A stretch of DNA of 20,830 nt from a virus, in the IMG/VR virus record IMGVR_UViG_3300041809_000135, positions 1-20,830 of that record; one strand, 5' to 3'. The notes beneath the pieces are model-generated. The model had not been told where the DNA came from. It ran no database searches and saw nothing but the letters and a program-made list of their open reading frames with translations. The translations under genes were made by a program, and so were the position numbers. This document shows, in pieces, positions 6,306 through 13,682 of this stretch (positions are counted from its first letter, which is position 1; each line of letters starts with the position of its first letter).

Positions 6306-8188
6306 TTTCATTTACAACGTTCCATCCAAAATCTGATGAGGTATGGAACGCTGAAGAGAGGTTAAAGCTTCTTAAGCACCTTGATGAGGGACAAGAATTA
6401 CCTTCAGAGGCACTTAAGGTACTCAGAGGTATTTATCAGCGCGATTTGTGGTTGATGTCTACTGAGTTATGTGATGTTCCTCTTCGTGACCCGATGCATC
6501 GGATGATGTGTGAGTTCTTCATCCAGAAAGACCCAAGCAAGCCAATTCACTTGCAGTCTGACATTAGAGAGCGGCTGCTCTTAATGCCCAGGTTTGCATG
6601 GAAAACTACAATTGATGCGCTGGATGCTGTCAATTGGATTATTTGTTTCCCGTTAACTACTATTGCAATACAAACTGGAGATGGGGGTCTTGCAGATTCA
6701 ATCGTTGGTTTGATTAAGAGCTATTTTATTGTTCCTGGTTGGGATGGTGGAGTAGATGCCAATATGGTTCCAATATGGAACGAAATGGCCAAGCCTACTA
6801 AATTACATCGTCTGTTCCCTGAGCACTGTTGCAAAGAGTCAGATCAAGGTGCCATGGATTACTGGACTACGCCAGCCAGGAAAAATCCATGGTTCAATTC
6901 TACTCGCAGGCATATTAAAGACCCTAGCGTTTATGCTATCTCAATTGGGTCAAACCAATCTGGTTGGCGTTGTGAGGTTTTGAAGAACGACGATATTCAT
7001 ACTGATAAGAACAGCCTTAATGTTACAGCAGAGGCTTTTAACAAAATCTATAGCCGGTTTAACTTCACCCATAAGCTGCTTCCTTGGTGGGGATTTCGTG
7101 ATACCATAGGCACTCGTTATGACAATGATGATACTTATGGCCGAATGATGAGGAAGCTTGGTATTGGTGATGAGGCGGTCTATGGATTCATTGAAGTACC
7201 AGGAAAAATTAAGTACTTGTGTTATCCGTCCTGGTGGATGAAGGGCACAGGACCAGACGGCGAAGGGGAGCTTAAAAATAAATTCTTTCCTCCAACACTT
7301 GATGCTACGGAGGATATGTGTGACTTTTTAGATACTGATATTTGGCCATTTGAGGCTATGCATTCTGATCTTTTGATGGACCAGAAATCGCATTCTTCTC
7401 AGTACTTGAACAACCCCGTATTGGCAAGCGAGTCTGATTTTACAGCGGAGGGATTAAGAAAGTGCTTCGTTGAATGGACTAGAATGCCAGTAGAGGCCGA
7501 CACATGGATAATTTTTGACCTTGCTTATTCAGATAAGAAGGGCAGAGATTTCACGGTTGGCGCAGTAGGGGCTTGGTATAACGACGCACTCTGGATTAAG
7601 GATATCATCTGCGGTAGATTTAAGCCAGAAGAAATGCCTTCTACTATTGTTGGTCTTCCCGCTGAATACCCTGAAACAAAAGGTATGGCAGTTGAGGAGT
7701 CGGTAGGAGCCAGATGGCTGCAAACCGATATATACGCAGAAGCGGAGCATCGTGGAATTTCTCTTCCATCTATAGAATGGATTTCTCTAGGACAGGGAGA
7801 ATTGAATGCTAAGCAAACGCGCATTCATGGCCTTGTTCCTCTTTATAAAAGTAATAGGTTATTCTTTCTTAATAACATGCGCACTTCTCAAGAGGAAGTG
7901 ATTAAGCAATTTACTTCTACGCATGGTAAGAAAGATATTCCTGATGCAATATCAAGGTTTTTGAGGTATCAAGTCTCTGCGCAGCGACCAGAGGAAAAAC
8001 AAGCTCAGATTGAGCGTAGGCAGCAAATGCGTGAGCAAGCTACTTATGATATGATTTTTGGACAAGGCAAGTACGCTTACGTAGAGCCTCCTAAACCAGT
8101 ATCTATTGAGGAGCCGGAGCCTGAAGCACCTTGTGATCCATGCACCGGACTTCCAACGGGAGACTTCTACGGTAGTAGACAATATTAG
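6302..8188 (+). CDS. terL: Terminase large subunit, 628 aa
   Basis: The ATP-driven DNA-packaging motor and nuclease. The N-terminal ATPase has a deviant Walker A at about 96-103 (PRFAWKTT, preceded by LLLM), and a Walker-B-like acidic cluster follows WRCEVLK at 222-231 (NDD). The C-terminal RNase-H-fold nuclease shows the three acidic motifs: D406 in WIIFDLAYSD, E465/E466 in MAVEES, and D545/D548 in KKDIPDAIS. Length is slightly above the usual 450-600 residues. The start overlaps the upstream frame as ATGA. The C-terminal tail is Pro/Glu-rich with two cysteines. It is followed by a hairpin and an inserted HNH gene before the portal. Confidence 0.93.
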   Translation: MISFTTFHPKSDEVWNAEERLKLLKHLDEGQELPSEALKVLRGIYQRDLWLMSTELCDVPLRDPMHRMMCEFFIQKDPSKPIHLQSDIRERLLLMPRFAWKTTIDALDAVNWIICFPLTTIAIQTGDGGLADSIVGLIKSYFIVPGWDGGVDANMVPIWNEMAKPTKLHRLFPEHCCKESDQGAMDYWTTPARKNPWFNSTRRHIKDPSVYAISIGSNQSGWRCEVLKNDDIHTDKNSLNVTAEAFNKIYSRFNFTHKLLPWWGFRDTIGTRYDNDDTYGRMMRKLGIGDEAVYGFIEVPGKIKYLCYPSWWMKGTGPDGEGELKNKFFPPTLDATEDMCDFLDTDIWPFEAMHSDLLMDQKSHSSQYLNNPVLASESDFTAEGLRKCFVEWTRMPVEADTWIIFDLAYSDKKGRDFTVGAVGAWYNDALWIKDIICGRFKPEEMPSTIVGLPAEYPETKGMAVEESVGARWLQTDIYAEAEHRGISLPSIEWISLGQGELNAKQTRIHGLVPLYKSNRLFFLNNMRTSQEEVIKQFTSTHGKKDIPDAISRFLRYQVSAQRPEEKQAQIERRQQMREQATYDMIFGQGKYAYVEPPKPVSIEEPEPEAPCDPCTGLPTGDFYGSRQY

Positions 8189-8191
8189 ATC

Positions 8192-8226
8192 AGCCTCCTG
8201 TGACCTTTGATGGTAGGAGGCTTTCC
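8192..8226 (+). terminator. Terminator-like hairpin after terL
   Basis: AGCCTCCT (8192-8199) pairs perfectly with AGGAGGCT (8215-8222), and ACC/GGT can extend pairing inside the loop. It is followed by TTCCCC, so the U tract is poor. It starts three bases after the terL stop. It may be a weak intrinsic terminator, or an RNA structure that came with the HNH-3 insertion. Confidence 0.45.
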
Positions 8227-8254
8227 CCGAGGCCGGTGGGTTAATAAGGCCAAT

Positions 8255-8284
8255 GCAGGGCCGTTGCCTCCACAGCGGCTCTGC
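8255..8284 (+). promoter_or_regulatory. Hairpin with anti-Shine-Dalgarno loop before HNH-3
   Basis: Ten bases, 8255-8264, pair with 8275-8284 (with G-U pairs), leaving the loop TGCCTCCACA. The loop bases CCTCCA (8267-8272) are an exact complement of TGGAGG (8293-8298), the ribosome-binding site of HNH-3. Base pairing between loop and site could lower translation of the endonuclease; this is inferred from complementarity only. Confidence 0.4.
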
Positions 8285-8304
8285 ATATCTCATGGAGGTG
8301 GGAT

Positions 8305-8715
8305 ATGAAAAAGTGTTTACGTGGTCATTTGATGACTACTAGAAATACTTGGTTAAAGAAATGCAAGGATGGTTATACAAGGACTCTTTGCAGAGCTTGT
8401 GAAAGAATAAGAAATAACAGGATAAAGTTAGAACTTAAAATTGAAGTTCTTTCTCATTATGGCAAGGATGAGAAATTGCAGTGTTGTTGGCCTGGGTGTG
8501 AAGTTAATGACATTGATGTTTTGACTTTAGACCATGTAAATGATGATGGAGCAAAACACAGACGAAGTAAAGGGTATGGTCAAGGTGGAGGATCATTCCT
8601 TTATTGGGAAGTTAGGAAATTAGATTTTCCAAAAGGTTATCAAACACTGTGTTGTAATCATCAATGGAAAAAAGAAATTTTAAGACGCCGAAATATGCGT
8701 TTTGATGAGGAATAA
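8305..8715 (+). CDS. HNH endonuclease (HNH-3), 136 aa, paralogue of HNH-4 and HNH-5
   Basis: A free-standing HNH endonuclease. An N-terminal zinc-finger-like region has cysteines at 4, 20, 29 and 32 (CLRGH ... CKDG ... CRAC). The core has CCWPGC at 60-65, the catalytic D76-H77 in LTLDHVN, and GYQTLCCNHQWKK at 111-123 with C116, N118 and H119. The second half is very close to HNH-5, including an identical 17-base DNA run (8446-8462 and 18304-18320), which indicates recent copying within this lineage. TGGAGG precedes the ATG. The 3' end encodes GATGAGGAATAA, whose GAGGAA is the ribosome-binding site of the portal gene two bases on. Confidence 0.92.
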   Translation: MKKCLRGHLMTTRNTWLKKCKDGYTRTLCRACERIRNNRIKLELKIEVLSHYGKDEKLQCCWPGCEVNDIDVLTLDHVNDDGAKHRRSKGYGQGGGSFLYWEVRKLDFPKGYQTLCCNHQWKKEILRRRNMRFDEE

Positions 8716-8717
8716 CC

Positions 8718-10817
8718 ATGGCTCTTATAGAAGACCAAAGCCAAGCTAAACCGGGGCCGGTAGAAGTTAAAGATGTTAAGAGTGATGGTTCGTGCTCAGA
8801 TGAAACTGCTCTCCAAATTGTAAAAAGAGATATGCGCTTGGACGAGCAGTATATGGGCGAAAAGATGTGGAATTTGCGTTGGCGCGAGATTGATGCATTG
8901 TACCAATCACCGAGGCCAATTAGCACATGGGAGGGCACAACGACTCCGGAAGCAAATGTTCAATCTTTTCTTGTTGCTAAGCATACTAATAGCATAGTCC
9001 CTGCTGTTATGAATGGGGTATTCTTTCAATCACCATTCTTTCTTTTGAAAACAACCCCAGGATGTGATGAGGAAGTTGTTCGACAAAAGACTTCTTTGTT
9101 CTCTTCTTTGTTCCGAGAGATGGAGTTTGAAGAGGAATGTTGGGATGGTTGGTTCTATACAGTTCTGTTTGGAACAGCCATTTATAAATGGGGAACTAAA
9201 ACTTCTCCTAAACAGCGCCCACTTTATAAGAGAACTGGAAAGAAAGTTCCTATCTCAGGAAAGTATACCCAGTTTAATCTTAAGACTGAGGAAAGTGAAA
9301 GCTATTTGGTTGATGATAGGGAATCAGATTTCTGGACTCCTTATATTGAGCATATTCCGAATGAAGATGTGCTTGTTGATTGCACATTGAAAAAGCCTGA
9401 TATTCGCAAGGCAAAGCACGTCATACATGTTAAGTACATGACTGGTTATCAGTTGCTTGAGATGGCCAGGGAACACCAGGACGAAAAAGGAAAGTGGGAA
9501 GAGGGCTGGGTTCCGATTGACGAGTCTACGATTCGTAGCTGGTTTGAGACTCCTAAGGAAGCTCCTGCTTCTCCAGATGCGCCTCAAGCGAACATGTCAA
9601 CGTCCACGATCTTAACGCACGCTCGCGAGGAATGGCGTGCCGATCAGGGTGACCCGCTTGAAAATGTTTTGAAAGTTGCGGAACATACAACTAATAAGCG
9701 AGTCATATTGGTTATTCAAGACAAGTTTGTTCTACGCAATGGATTCAACCCTTGGGGAAGAATCAATTATTTCTCATCACACTGGTGGAGGATTCCACGT
9801 TCCTTTTGGTCAATTGGTATTGGCCATCTAGCAGGCCAAGAACAACGTGTTGACCAAGGTACAAGGAACGCTGCTCTTAATCTTTTGTCCATGGCTGTTA
9901 ATCCTCCTATGTTGAGGGCTAGTACTCAGAATCAGCCGGGTCAGAATATTAGGTTGAGACGTGGTGCGATTATTACAGTTGAAGGCGATGATGTTAGGAA
10001 AGGTTTCGGCATAATGGAAATGCCGAGAATTCCTACCGAGTTATGGCCTGTGTTGCAGAACGCTAATCAATCTGCGGAGGAGGCTACAGGTGCAGATCAA
10101 AGATTGGCTCAAGGCAATACTGGCGGTTCTGGCACTAGTATGGGTAGGACTGCTTCTGGTGCTATTCAGCTTGCTAGCGCTCAGTCTAACCGTTTACAAG
10201 GCCCTATCTCGCGCTTTGTCAAAACTGTTCTGGAGCCTTTTATATACACAGTAGACGAGTTGATTAATGAGGAGATGCCTGAAAAGGAGATTGTTGAAAT
10301 CCTTGGTGACGAACTTGGTGCAGATTATGTCAAGCACTTTGATATGGAAAAGTACTTGAATGGCCGAACTAAGTTTGAAGTTCTAGCTGCTCAGCATATG
10401 GCTGCTAAGAAAGGCATGGCTCAGATGCTACCGTTGATTTCTCAGATTTTTGAGAATCAACAGTTATTGCAGCAATTGAATAAGACGGGATGGACAATCG
10501 ACGCTGTTGAATTAGTTAGTATGTTCATGGAAATCTCTGAATGGACGAATCGCAAGAACTTGATTCGCCGCATGAACAAACAAGAAATATCATTCATGAC
10601 TGGCATGGCGCAAATGGGCCAGCAAGGACAGCTACAAGGTAAGATGGCTCTGCAAGCACAGAAAGGTCAACAACAGTCTGATTTGAACATGGAAAAGAAT
10701 GATGCTCGTGCAACAGATATAGCTTTGAGACGAGTTATGGAATCAGCTATAGGTCCAGAGCTATTGACGGGTCAAACAGGTGGCGGATTTGGGCAAGAGT
10801 TAGCAACGGGAGAATAA
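8718..10817 (+). CDS. Portal protein (head-tail connector), 699 aa
   Basis: The dodecameric portal through which DNA is packaged and to which the tail attaches. It follows terL in the canonical order, with only an HNH gene between. Visible portal traits are an N-terminal segment with RWREIDALY, the long clip/wing region with WFYTVLFGTAIYKWG (about 145-160), a central GIGHLAGQEQRVDQGTRNAALNL, a helix-rich C-terminal stem region, and a Gln/Met-rich tail (QMGQQGQLQGK). The size and pattern fit large P22/T7-type portals of podovirus-like phages. GAGGAA within the end of HNH-3 provides the ribosome-binding site. Confidence 0.88.
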   Translation: MALIEDQSQAKPGPVEVKDVKSDGSCSDETALQIVKRDMRLDEQYMGEKMWNLRWREIDALYQSPRPISTWEGTTTPEANVQSFLVAKHTNSIVPAVMNGVFFQSPFFLLKTTPGCDEEVVRQKTSLFSSLFREMEFEEECWDGWFYTVLFGTAIYKWGTKTSPKQRPLYKRTGKKVPISGKYTQFNLKTEESESYLVDDRESDFWTPYIEHIPNEDVLVDCTLKKPDIRKAKHVIHVKYMTGYQLLEMAREHQDEKGKWEEGWVPIDESTIRSWFETPKEAPASPDAPQANMSTSTILTHAREEWRADQGDPLENVLKVAEHTTNKRVILVIQDKFVLRNGFNPWGRINYFSSHWWRIPRSFWSIGIGHLAGQEQRVDQGTRNAALNLLSMAVNPPMLRASTQNQPGQNIRLRRGAIITVEGDDVRKGFGIMEMPRIPTELWPVLQNANQSAEEATGADQRLAQGNTGGSGTSMGRTASGAIQLASAQSNRLQGPISRFVKTVLEPFIYTVDELINEEMPEKEIVEILGDELGADYVKHFDMEKYLNGRTKFEVLAAQHMAAKKGMAQMLPLISQIFENQQLLQQLNKTGWTIDAVELVSMFMEISEWTNRKNLIRRMNKQEISFMTGMAQMGQQGQLQGKMALQAQKGQQQSDLNMEKNDARATDIALRRVMESAIGPELLTGQTGGGFGQELATGE

Positions 10818-10818
10818 G

Positions 10819-11076
10819 ATGGCGAAATCTTATACGGTTCAATTGTTAGTTGTTGATGATGAAACAAAACAGACTGTACATACTATGCAGTTTGCTGCGA
10901 CTGATATTGTTCCTGTAGTTGTTGCAACAGCGGCTACCGTTGCTAAGCCAGTGGCTCCTAAAGCTACTATTCCTTTTGAGCCAACACCTAAACGACCAGT
11001 AGTTGCAGTTATAACTGGGCCAGAGGCACCTGTAGCACCTATAAGGCCGGGAACTACTGCCCCAGTTAAAAAGTAA
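10819..11076 (+). CDS. Ala/Val/Pro-rich hypothetical protein, 85 aa
   Basis: Not recognised. It starts one base after the portal stop, with GGGAGAA about six bases upstream. The N-terminal 25 residues look like beta strands (SYTVQLLVVDDETKQ), followed by a long Ala/Val/Pro/Thr-rich low-complexity tail. It probably accompanies the portal as a small virion or assembly protein. Larger minus-strand frames over the same bases reflect its skewed composition and are not genes. Confidence 0.65.
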   Translation: MAKSYTVQLLVVDDETKQTVHTMQFAATDIVPVVVATAATVAKPVAPKATIPFEPTPKRPVVAVITGPEAPVAPIRPGTTAPVKK

Positions 11077-11077
11077 T

Positions 11078-11152
11078 TGCGGTGTAGCCAAACGGTAAGG
11101 CAACGCACTGTTAATGCGATCATTGGAGGTCCGACTCCTTCCGCCGCAGCCA
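11078..11152 (+). tRNA. tRNA-Asn (anticodon GTT)
   Basis: Acceptor TGCGGTG pairs with CGCCGCA, D stem GCC pairs with GGC, and the anticodon loop CTGTTAA carries GTT. The T arm is GGAGG, TCCGACT, CCTTC, with one weak T-stem pair. The discriminator is G and CCA is encoded (11150-11152). The outermost anticodon-stem pair is an A-A mismatch. It is embedded in the structural operon, two bases after one gene and about ten before the next, whose ribosome-binding site lies just past the CCA end. It must therefore be excised from, or co-exist with, a structural mRNA. Confidence 0.93.
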
Positions 11153-11162
11153 AGAGGTAATG

Positions 11163-11708
11163 ATGGGGAAATTGTGGGATAGGTTCAAAGACAAATTGGC
11201 AGAGATGGCTGAGAATCAAAATGTTACTGTGGAGATGGTTCCAGCTCAACAAAAACCAATGCGTTCTTGGCGTAATGAACTTTTATCTGACGAGCAACGA
11301 CGCGACCTAGAAGAAGTTGTTAATCTTCCAGGCTATGAAGTGCTTCAAGATTTGGGAGAAAATGTTTTAGAAGGGTTCATTACTTATCTTGTGCAGCTTG
11401 ATCCTTCCGAAACTCAGAAGGTATTAGCAGCGCATAAGCTGGTTCATGCCGGTTATCTATTTCAGAAGTCTGTGCAGACCCAGGTTTCTGCATACATGGA
11501 ACTGGCTAAGGCTGAGAACGAAGAGGCGGCGGAACTTAAAGCTGCTTTGCTTCCTCCGTCTGGTAATCCTTTAGATAATCAGGATAGATTGGCTAAACTT
11601 TTGAATCCTATTCATGTTCCTACTCAGGAGGTTTCTAAAGAATTGACAGCAAAACAGAAAAGAATTATAGAACGTCCTTTAGATACTATGCTTAAGGAGA
11701 GAGAATAA
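11163..11708 (+). CDS. Hypothetical helical protein between portal and scaffold, 181 aa
   Basis: Not recognised. Two adjacent ATGs exist (11160 and 11163); the second is better spaced from AGAGG (11153-11157). The protein is highly charged and mostly helical, with a central stretch from about 60 to 130 rich in Leu, Glu and Gln (DLGENVLEGFITYLVQLDPS) and a basic C-terminus. The position between portal and scaffold suggests a head-assembly or protease-like role, but no catalytic motif is visible. It ends in an overlap TAATG with the next gene. Confidence 0.78.
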   Translation: MGKLWDRFKDKLAEMAENQNVTVEMVPAQQKPMRSWRNELLSDEQRRDLEEVVNLPGYEVLQDLGENVLEGFITYLVQLDPSETQKVLAAHKLVHAGYLFQKSVQTQVSAYMELAKAENEEAAELKAALLPPSGNPLDNQDRLAKLLNPIHVPTQEVSKELTAKQKRIIERPLDTMLKERE

Positions 11709-11962
11709 TGAGACAGTTGATCGGTTGTATTTGTGATGAGATGAAAGCAAAGGCGTGCATAGGAGCGGCGTTGACATTCAAGTGTCCTAAGCACGGTCAA
11801 ATAACCGTGGATATGCGGGTGCTTCCTTTGCCAATTTCTTATCCTATAATAGTCCCGAATCCTTTGACTCAACCATTTCCTTATACACCTCCTGACTTTG
11901 GTGATCCTCCGATAACAAGTGGTAGTGGCACGATAGGTAGTGATTGTAGCGGCGGGGGCTAA
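11708..11962 (+). CDS. Small Cys/Pro-rich hypothetical protein, 84 aa
   Basis: Not recognised. Its ATG overlaps the previous stop by one base, with GGAGAGA upstream. The N-terminal half has cysteines at 7, 9, 17 and 26 together with a CPKHG segment, suggestive of a small zinc-binding fold. The C-terminal half is Pro-rich and ends in a Gly/Ser tail. An NUMOD3-type frame begins inside its last 23 bases. Confidence 0.68.
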   Translation: MRQLIGCICDEMKAKACIGAALTFKCPKHGQITVDMRVLPLPISYPIIVPNPLTQPFPYTPPDFGDPPITSGSGTIGSDCSGGG

Positions 11963-12170
11963 CCACACTGTAAGTGAGGAAACAAGGATTAACCAGAGGA
12001 GAGCACACTTAGGAAAAACTATTCCGGCTGAGCAAAGAGTGTTAATGAGTAAATCTCACACCGGAAATAAAAATCATTTCTTTGGTAAGAAGCATAGTGA
12101 AGAATCACGAAGAAAGATGCGGTTGTCAAGATTAAATTTTTTAGAACGACAGTCTCAGAATGGAGACTGA
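11940..12170 (+). CDS. Orphan NUMOD3-repeat protein, homing-endonuclease remnant, 76 aa
   Basis: The protein consists almost only of three NUMOD3-like DNA-binding repeats, each with the pattern S/P-x-E-x-R...M/A..S/A-H-x-G-K. They are about residues 11-26 (VSEETRINQRRAHLGK), 26-45 (TIPAEQRVLMSKSHTGNK), and 46-66 (FFGKKHSEESRRKMRLSRL). NUMOD3 modules normally sit downstream of a GIY-YIG or HNH catalytic domain in homing endonucleases; none is present here or in the bases upstream. It is either a truncated endonuclease or a stand-alone DNA-binding protein. The GTG start at 11940 overlaps the previous gene by 23 bases and has a poor ribosome-binding site, so the start is uncertain. Confidence 0.6.
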   Translation: MIVAAGANHTVSEETRINQRRAHLGKTIPAEQRVLMSKSHTGNKNHFFGKKHSEESRRKMRLSRLNFLERQSQNGD

Positions 12171-12210
12171 ATTCCAAAGTCCTACAGAATGGTAGGAGAA
12201 GGATAATAAG

Positions 12211-13365
12211 ATGGATGTCATGGACGTGATGGAGACTAGAAATATAACTAAAAGTGACGATGTTGCAACACCTCAACCTGAGGTTTTGCCCAGGACGGCA
12301 CGAAGGATTCCTTCTAAAGAAGAGTGGGATGCGGCTCATGCTGCTCCTCCTGTTCCAGGGCCTATTCCTGCTGTTGTAGAACCTACACCGGAAGAACCAG
12401 TACCGGCCCCGGTTCCTACACCGCCTGCTCCAGTGCAACAGGAAATTGTTGTAAGCGAGCAGTGGCAGGCTACAGATGATGAAGGAACGCCTGTAGGACC
12501 ACCTAGCAAGGTTTTTGGAAAGGGGGCTACTGAGGTTGAAGCTTTAAGAGATTTGTCTAAGAAGTTAAAAGAGCTTAACATCATAGCTGCCAGGAAGATT
12601 AAGGAATATCGAGATAAGTATCGAACATACGATAGGGCTACCAATACTTTTATGTTGGTTGAGCCAAAAGCTTTAACATCAGAGGAAAAGGTTAGTATTG
12701 CTCGATTACTTGCAGACCCCGACACAATTGATCAAGGCTATGCTGAGCTATATAAGGCTCAATTTGGGGAATCGCCTGACCAAGCACGCAAGAGAATGGC
12801 AAAAGAAGCGGAAGCTGCTTCTATTTTGGAAGGTAAAAGGCAAGTTTCTAAGTTTCTTTCTGATCATCCAGATTTTCCTCAGAATCCTACTTCACAACAG
12901 GTTATGTTGGATGAGATGGATGTTATGAAAGCAGAAGCCGAGGCTGCTGGTGCAACATTTGGTTTCACAGCACACAATCTTGAGATTGCTTACGACAATC
13001 TCGTTGAAAAAGGAATTTTAATTCCAATTCAGTTAACAGTTTCAGAGCCGACAACTAAGAGCCAAATAGCTCCTATAAGTCGAAACTCTCAGGAGACACC
13101 ACCTCAAGTGGCCACTCCTGCACAACCTGTAGCTCCAACCGCAAATACGGACGTAGCGAACGGTAATCTCAGGCCGAGGGGAACGAGACATTCAAATATG
13201 TCTGCCGAGCATGGTGAGGCACCGCCTACCACTCATCAGGCTGATGATGTCGAGTTTCTAAAGCAAGTGGACTCAATGCCCCTTGAAGTATTGAAACGAA
13301 AGATCGGAAGCGATAGAGCATTCCGAGATCGTCTTAATTCCATAAAGCGGCGTTCGTCTGAGTAG
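12211..13365 (+). CDS. Putative scaffold protein, 384 aa
   Basis: It lies directly before the major capsid gene, the standard position of a scaffold. Composition also fits: very charged, helix-forming, with a Pro/Ala/Glu-rich disordered region (about 20-85), a basic helical segment (LRDLSKKLKELNIIAARKIKEYR), a central EARKRMAKEAEAA-type stretch, a Gln/Pro-rich linker and a short basic C-terminal helix (LNSIKRRSS), the part that binds coat protein in known scaffolds. No enzymatic motif is visible. GGAGAAGG lies about nine bases before the ATG. Function is inferred from position and composition, not from a recognised family. Confidence 0.7.
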   Translation: MDVMDVMETRNITKSDDVATPQPEVLPRTARRIPSKEEWDAAHAAPPVPGPIPAVVEPTPEEPVPAPVPTPPAPVQQEIVVSEQWQATDDEGTPVGPPSKVFGKGATEVEALRDLSKKLKELNIIAARKIKEYRDKYRTYDRATNTFMLVEPKALTSEEKVSIARLLADPDTIDQGYAELYKAQFGESPDQARKRMAKEAEAASILEGKRQVSKFLSDHPDFPQNPTSQQVMLDEMDVMKAEAEAAGATFGFTAHNLEIAYDNLVEKGILIPIQLTVSEPTTKSQIAPISRNSQETPPQVATPAQPVAPTANTDVANGNLRPRGTRHSNMSAEHGEAPPTTHQADDVEFLKQVDSMPLEVLKRKIGSDRAFRDRLNSIKRRSSE

Positions 13366-13397
13366 CGTAGCAATACGCTATTAGAGGTTATCCTTAT

Positions 13398-13682
13398 ATG
13401 AGTTATTCACCCACATCAGGGCTGGTGAGCAATCTTCCCCAGGCACAAGCGACCTATTTCGATAGGGACTTTGTGCAAAACCTCAAACAAGTCACCCCTT
13501 TCTACCGCTGTGTAGAGAGGCGTGAATTGCCGCCCCAGTCTGGTCAGAACCACAGGCTGTATATGTATGCGGCAGGTTTGGGGATCGCTTTTAACGTCAA
13601 TCAGGCATCAGAAGGTACGGTGGTTGCAGGTATCGCTCCGGCAGTTAGCACTGATAGTGCAGTAATCGGGCAATACGCCGAT
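13398..13682 (+). CDS. Major capsid protein, N4-gp56 family, exon 1 (95 codons)
   Basis: The N-terminal part of the coat protein that builds the icosahedral shell. AGAGG lies ten bases before the ATG. The exon ends with the codons for GQYAD, and the following intron immediately gives AAA TAA in frame, so unspliced RNA would yield only a 96-residue fragment. Joining 13682 to 14292 restores GQYAD-YVNVSDYALE, the conserved region of N4-gp56-type capsid proteins, and a total of 343 residues, within the usual length for the family. The family call rests on this motif context recalled from known proteins. Confidence 0.87.

Noticed and set aside
10839-11252. Minus-strand frame of 137 codons
   Set aside because: It covers a clear tRNA and a well-placed + strand gene; it reflects the repetitive Ala/Val/Pro/Thr codons of that gene.
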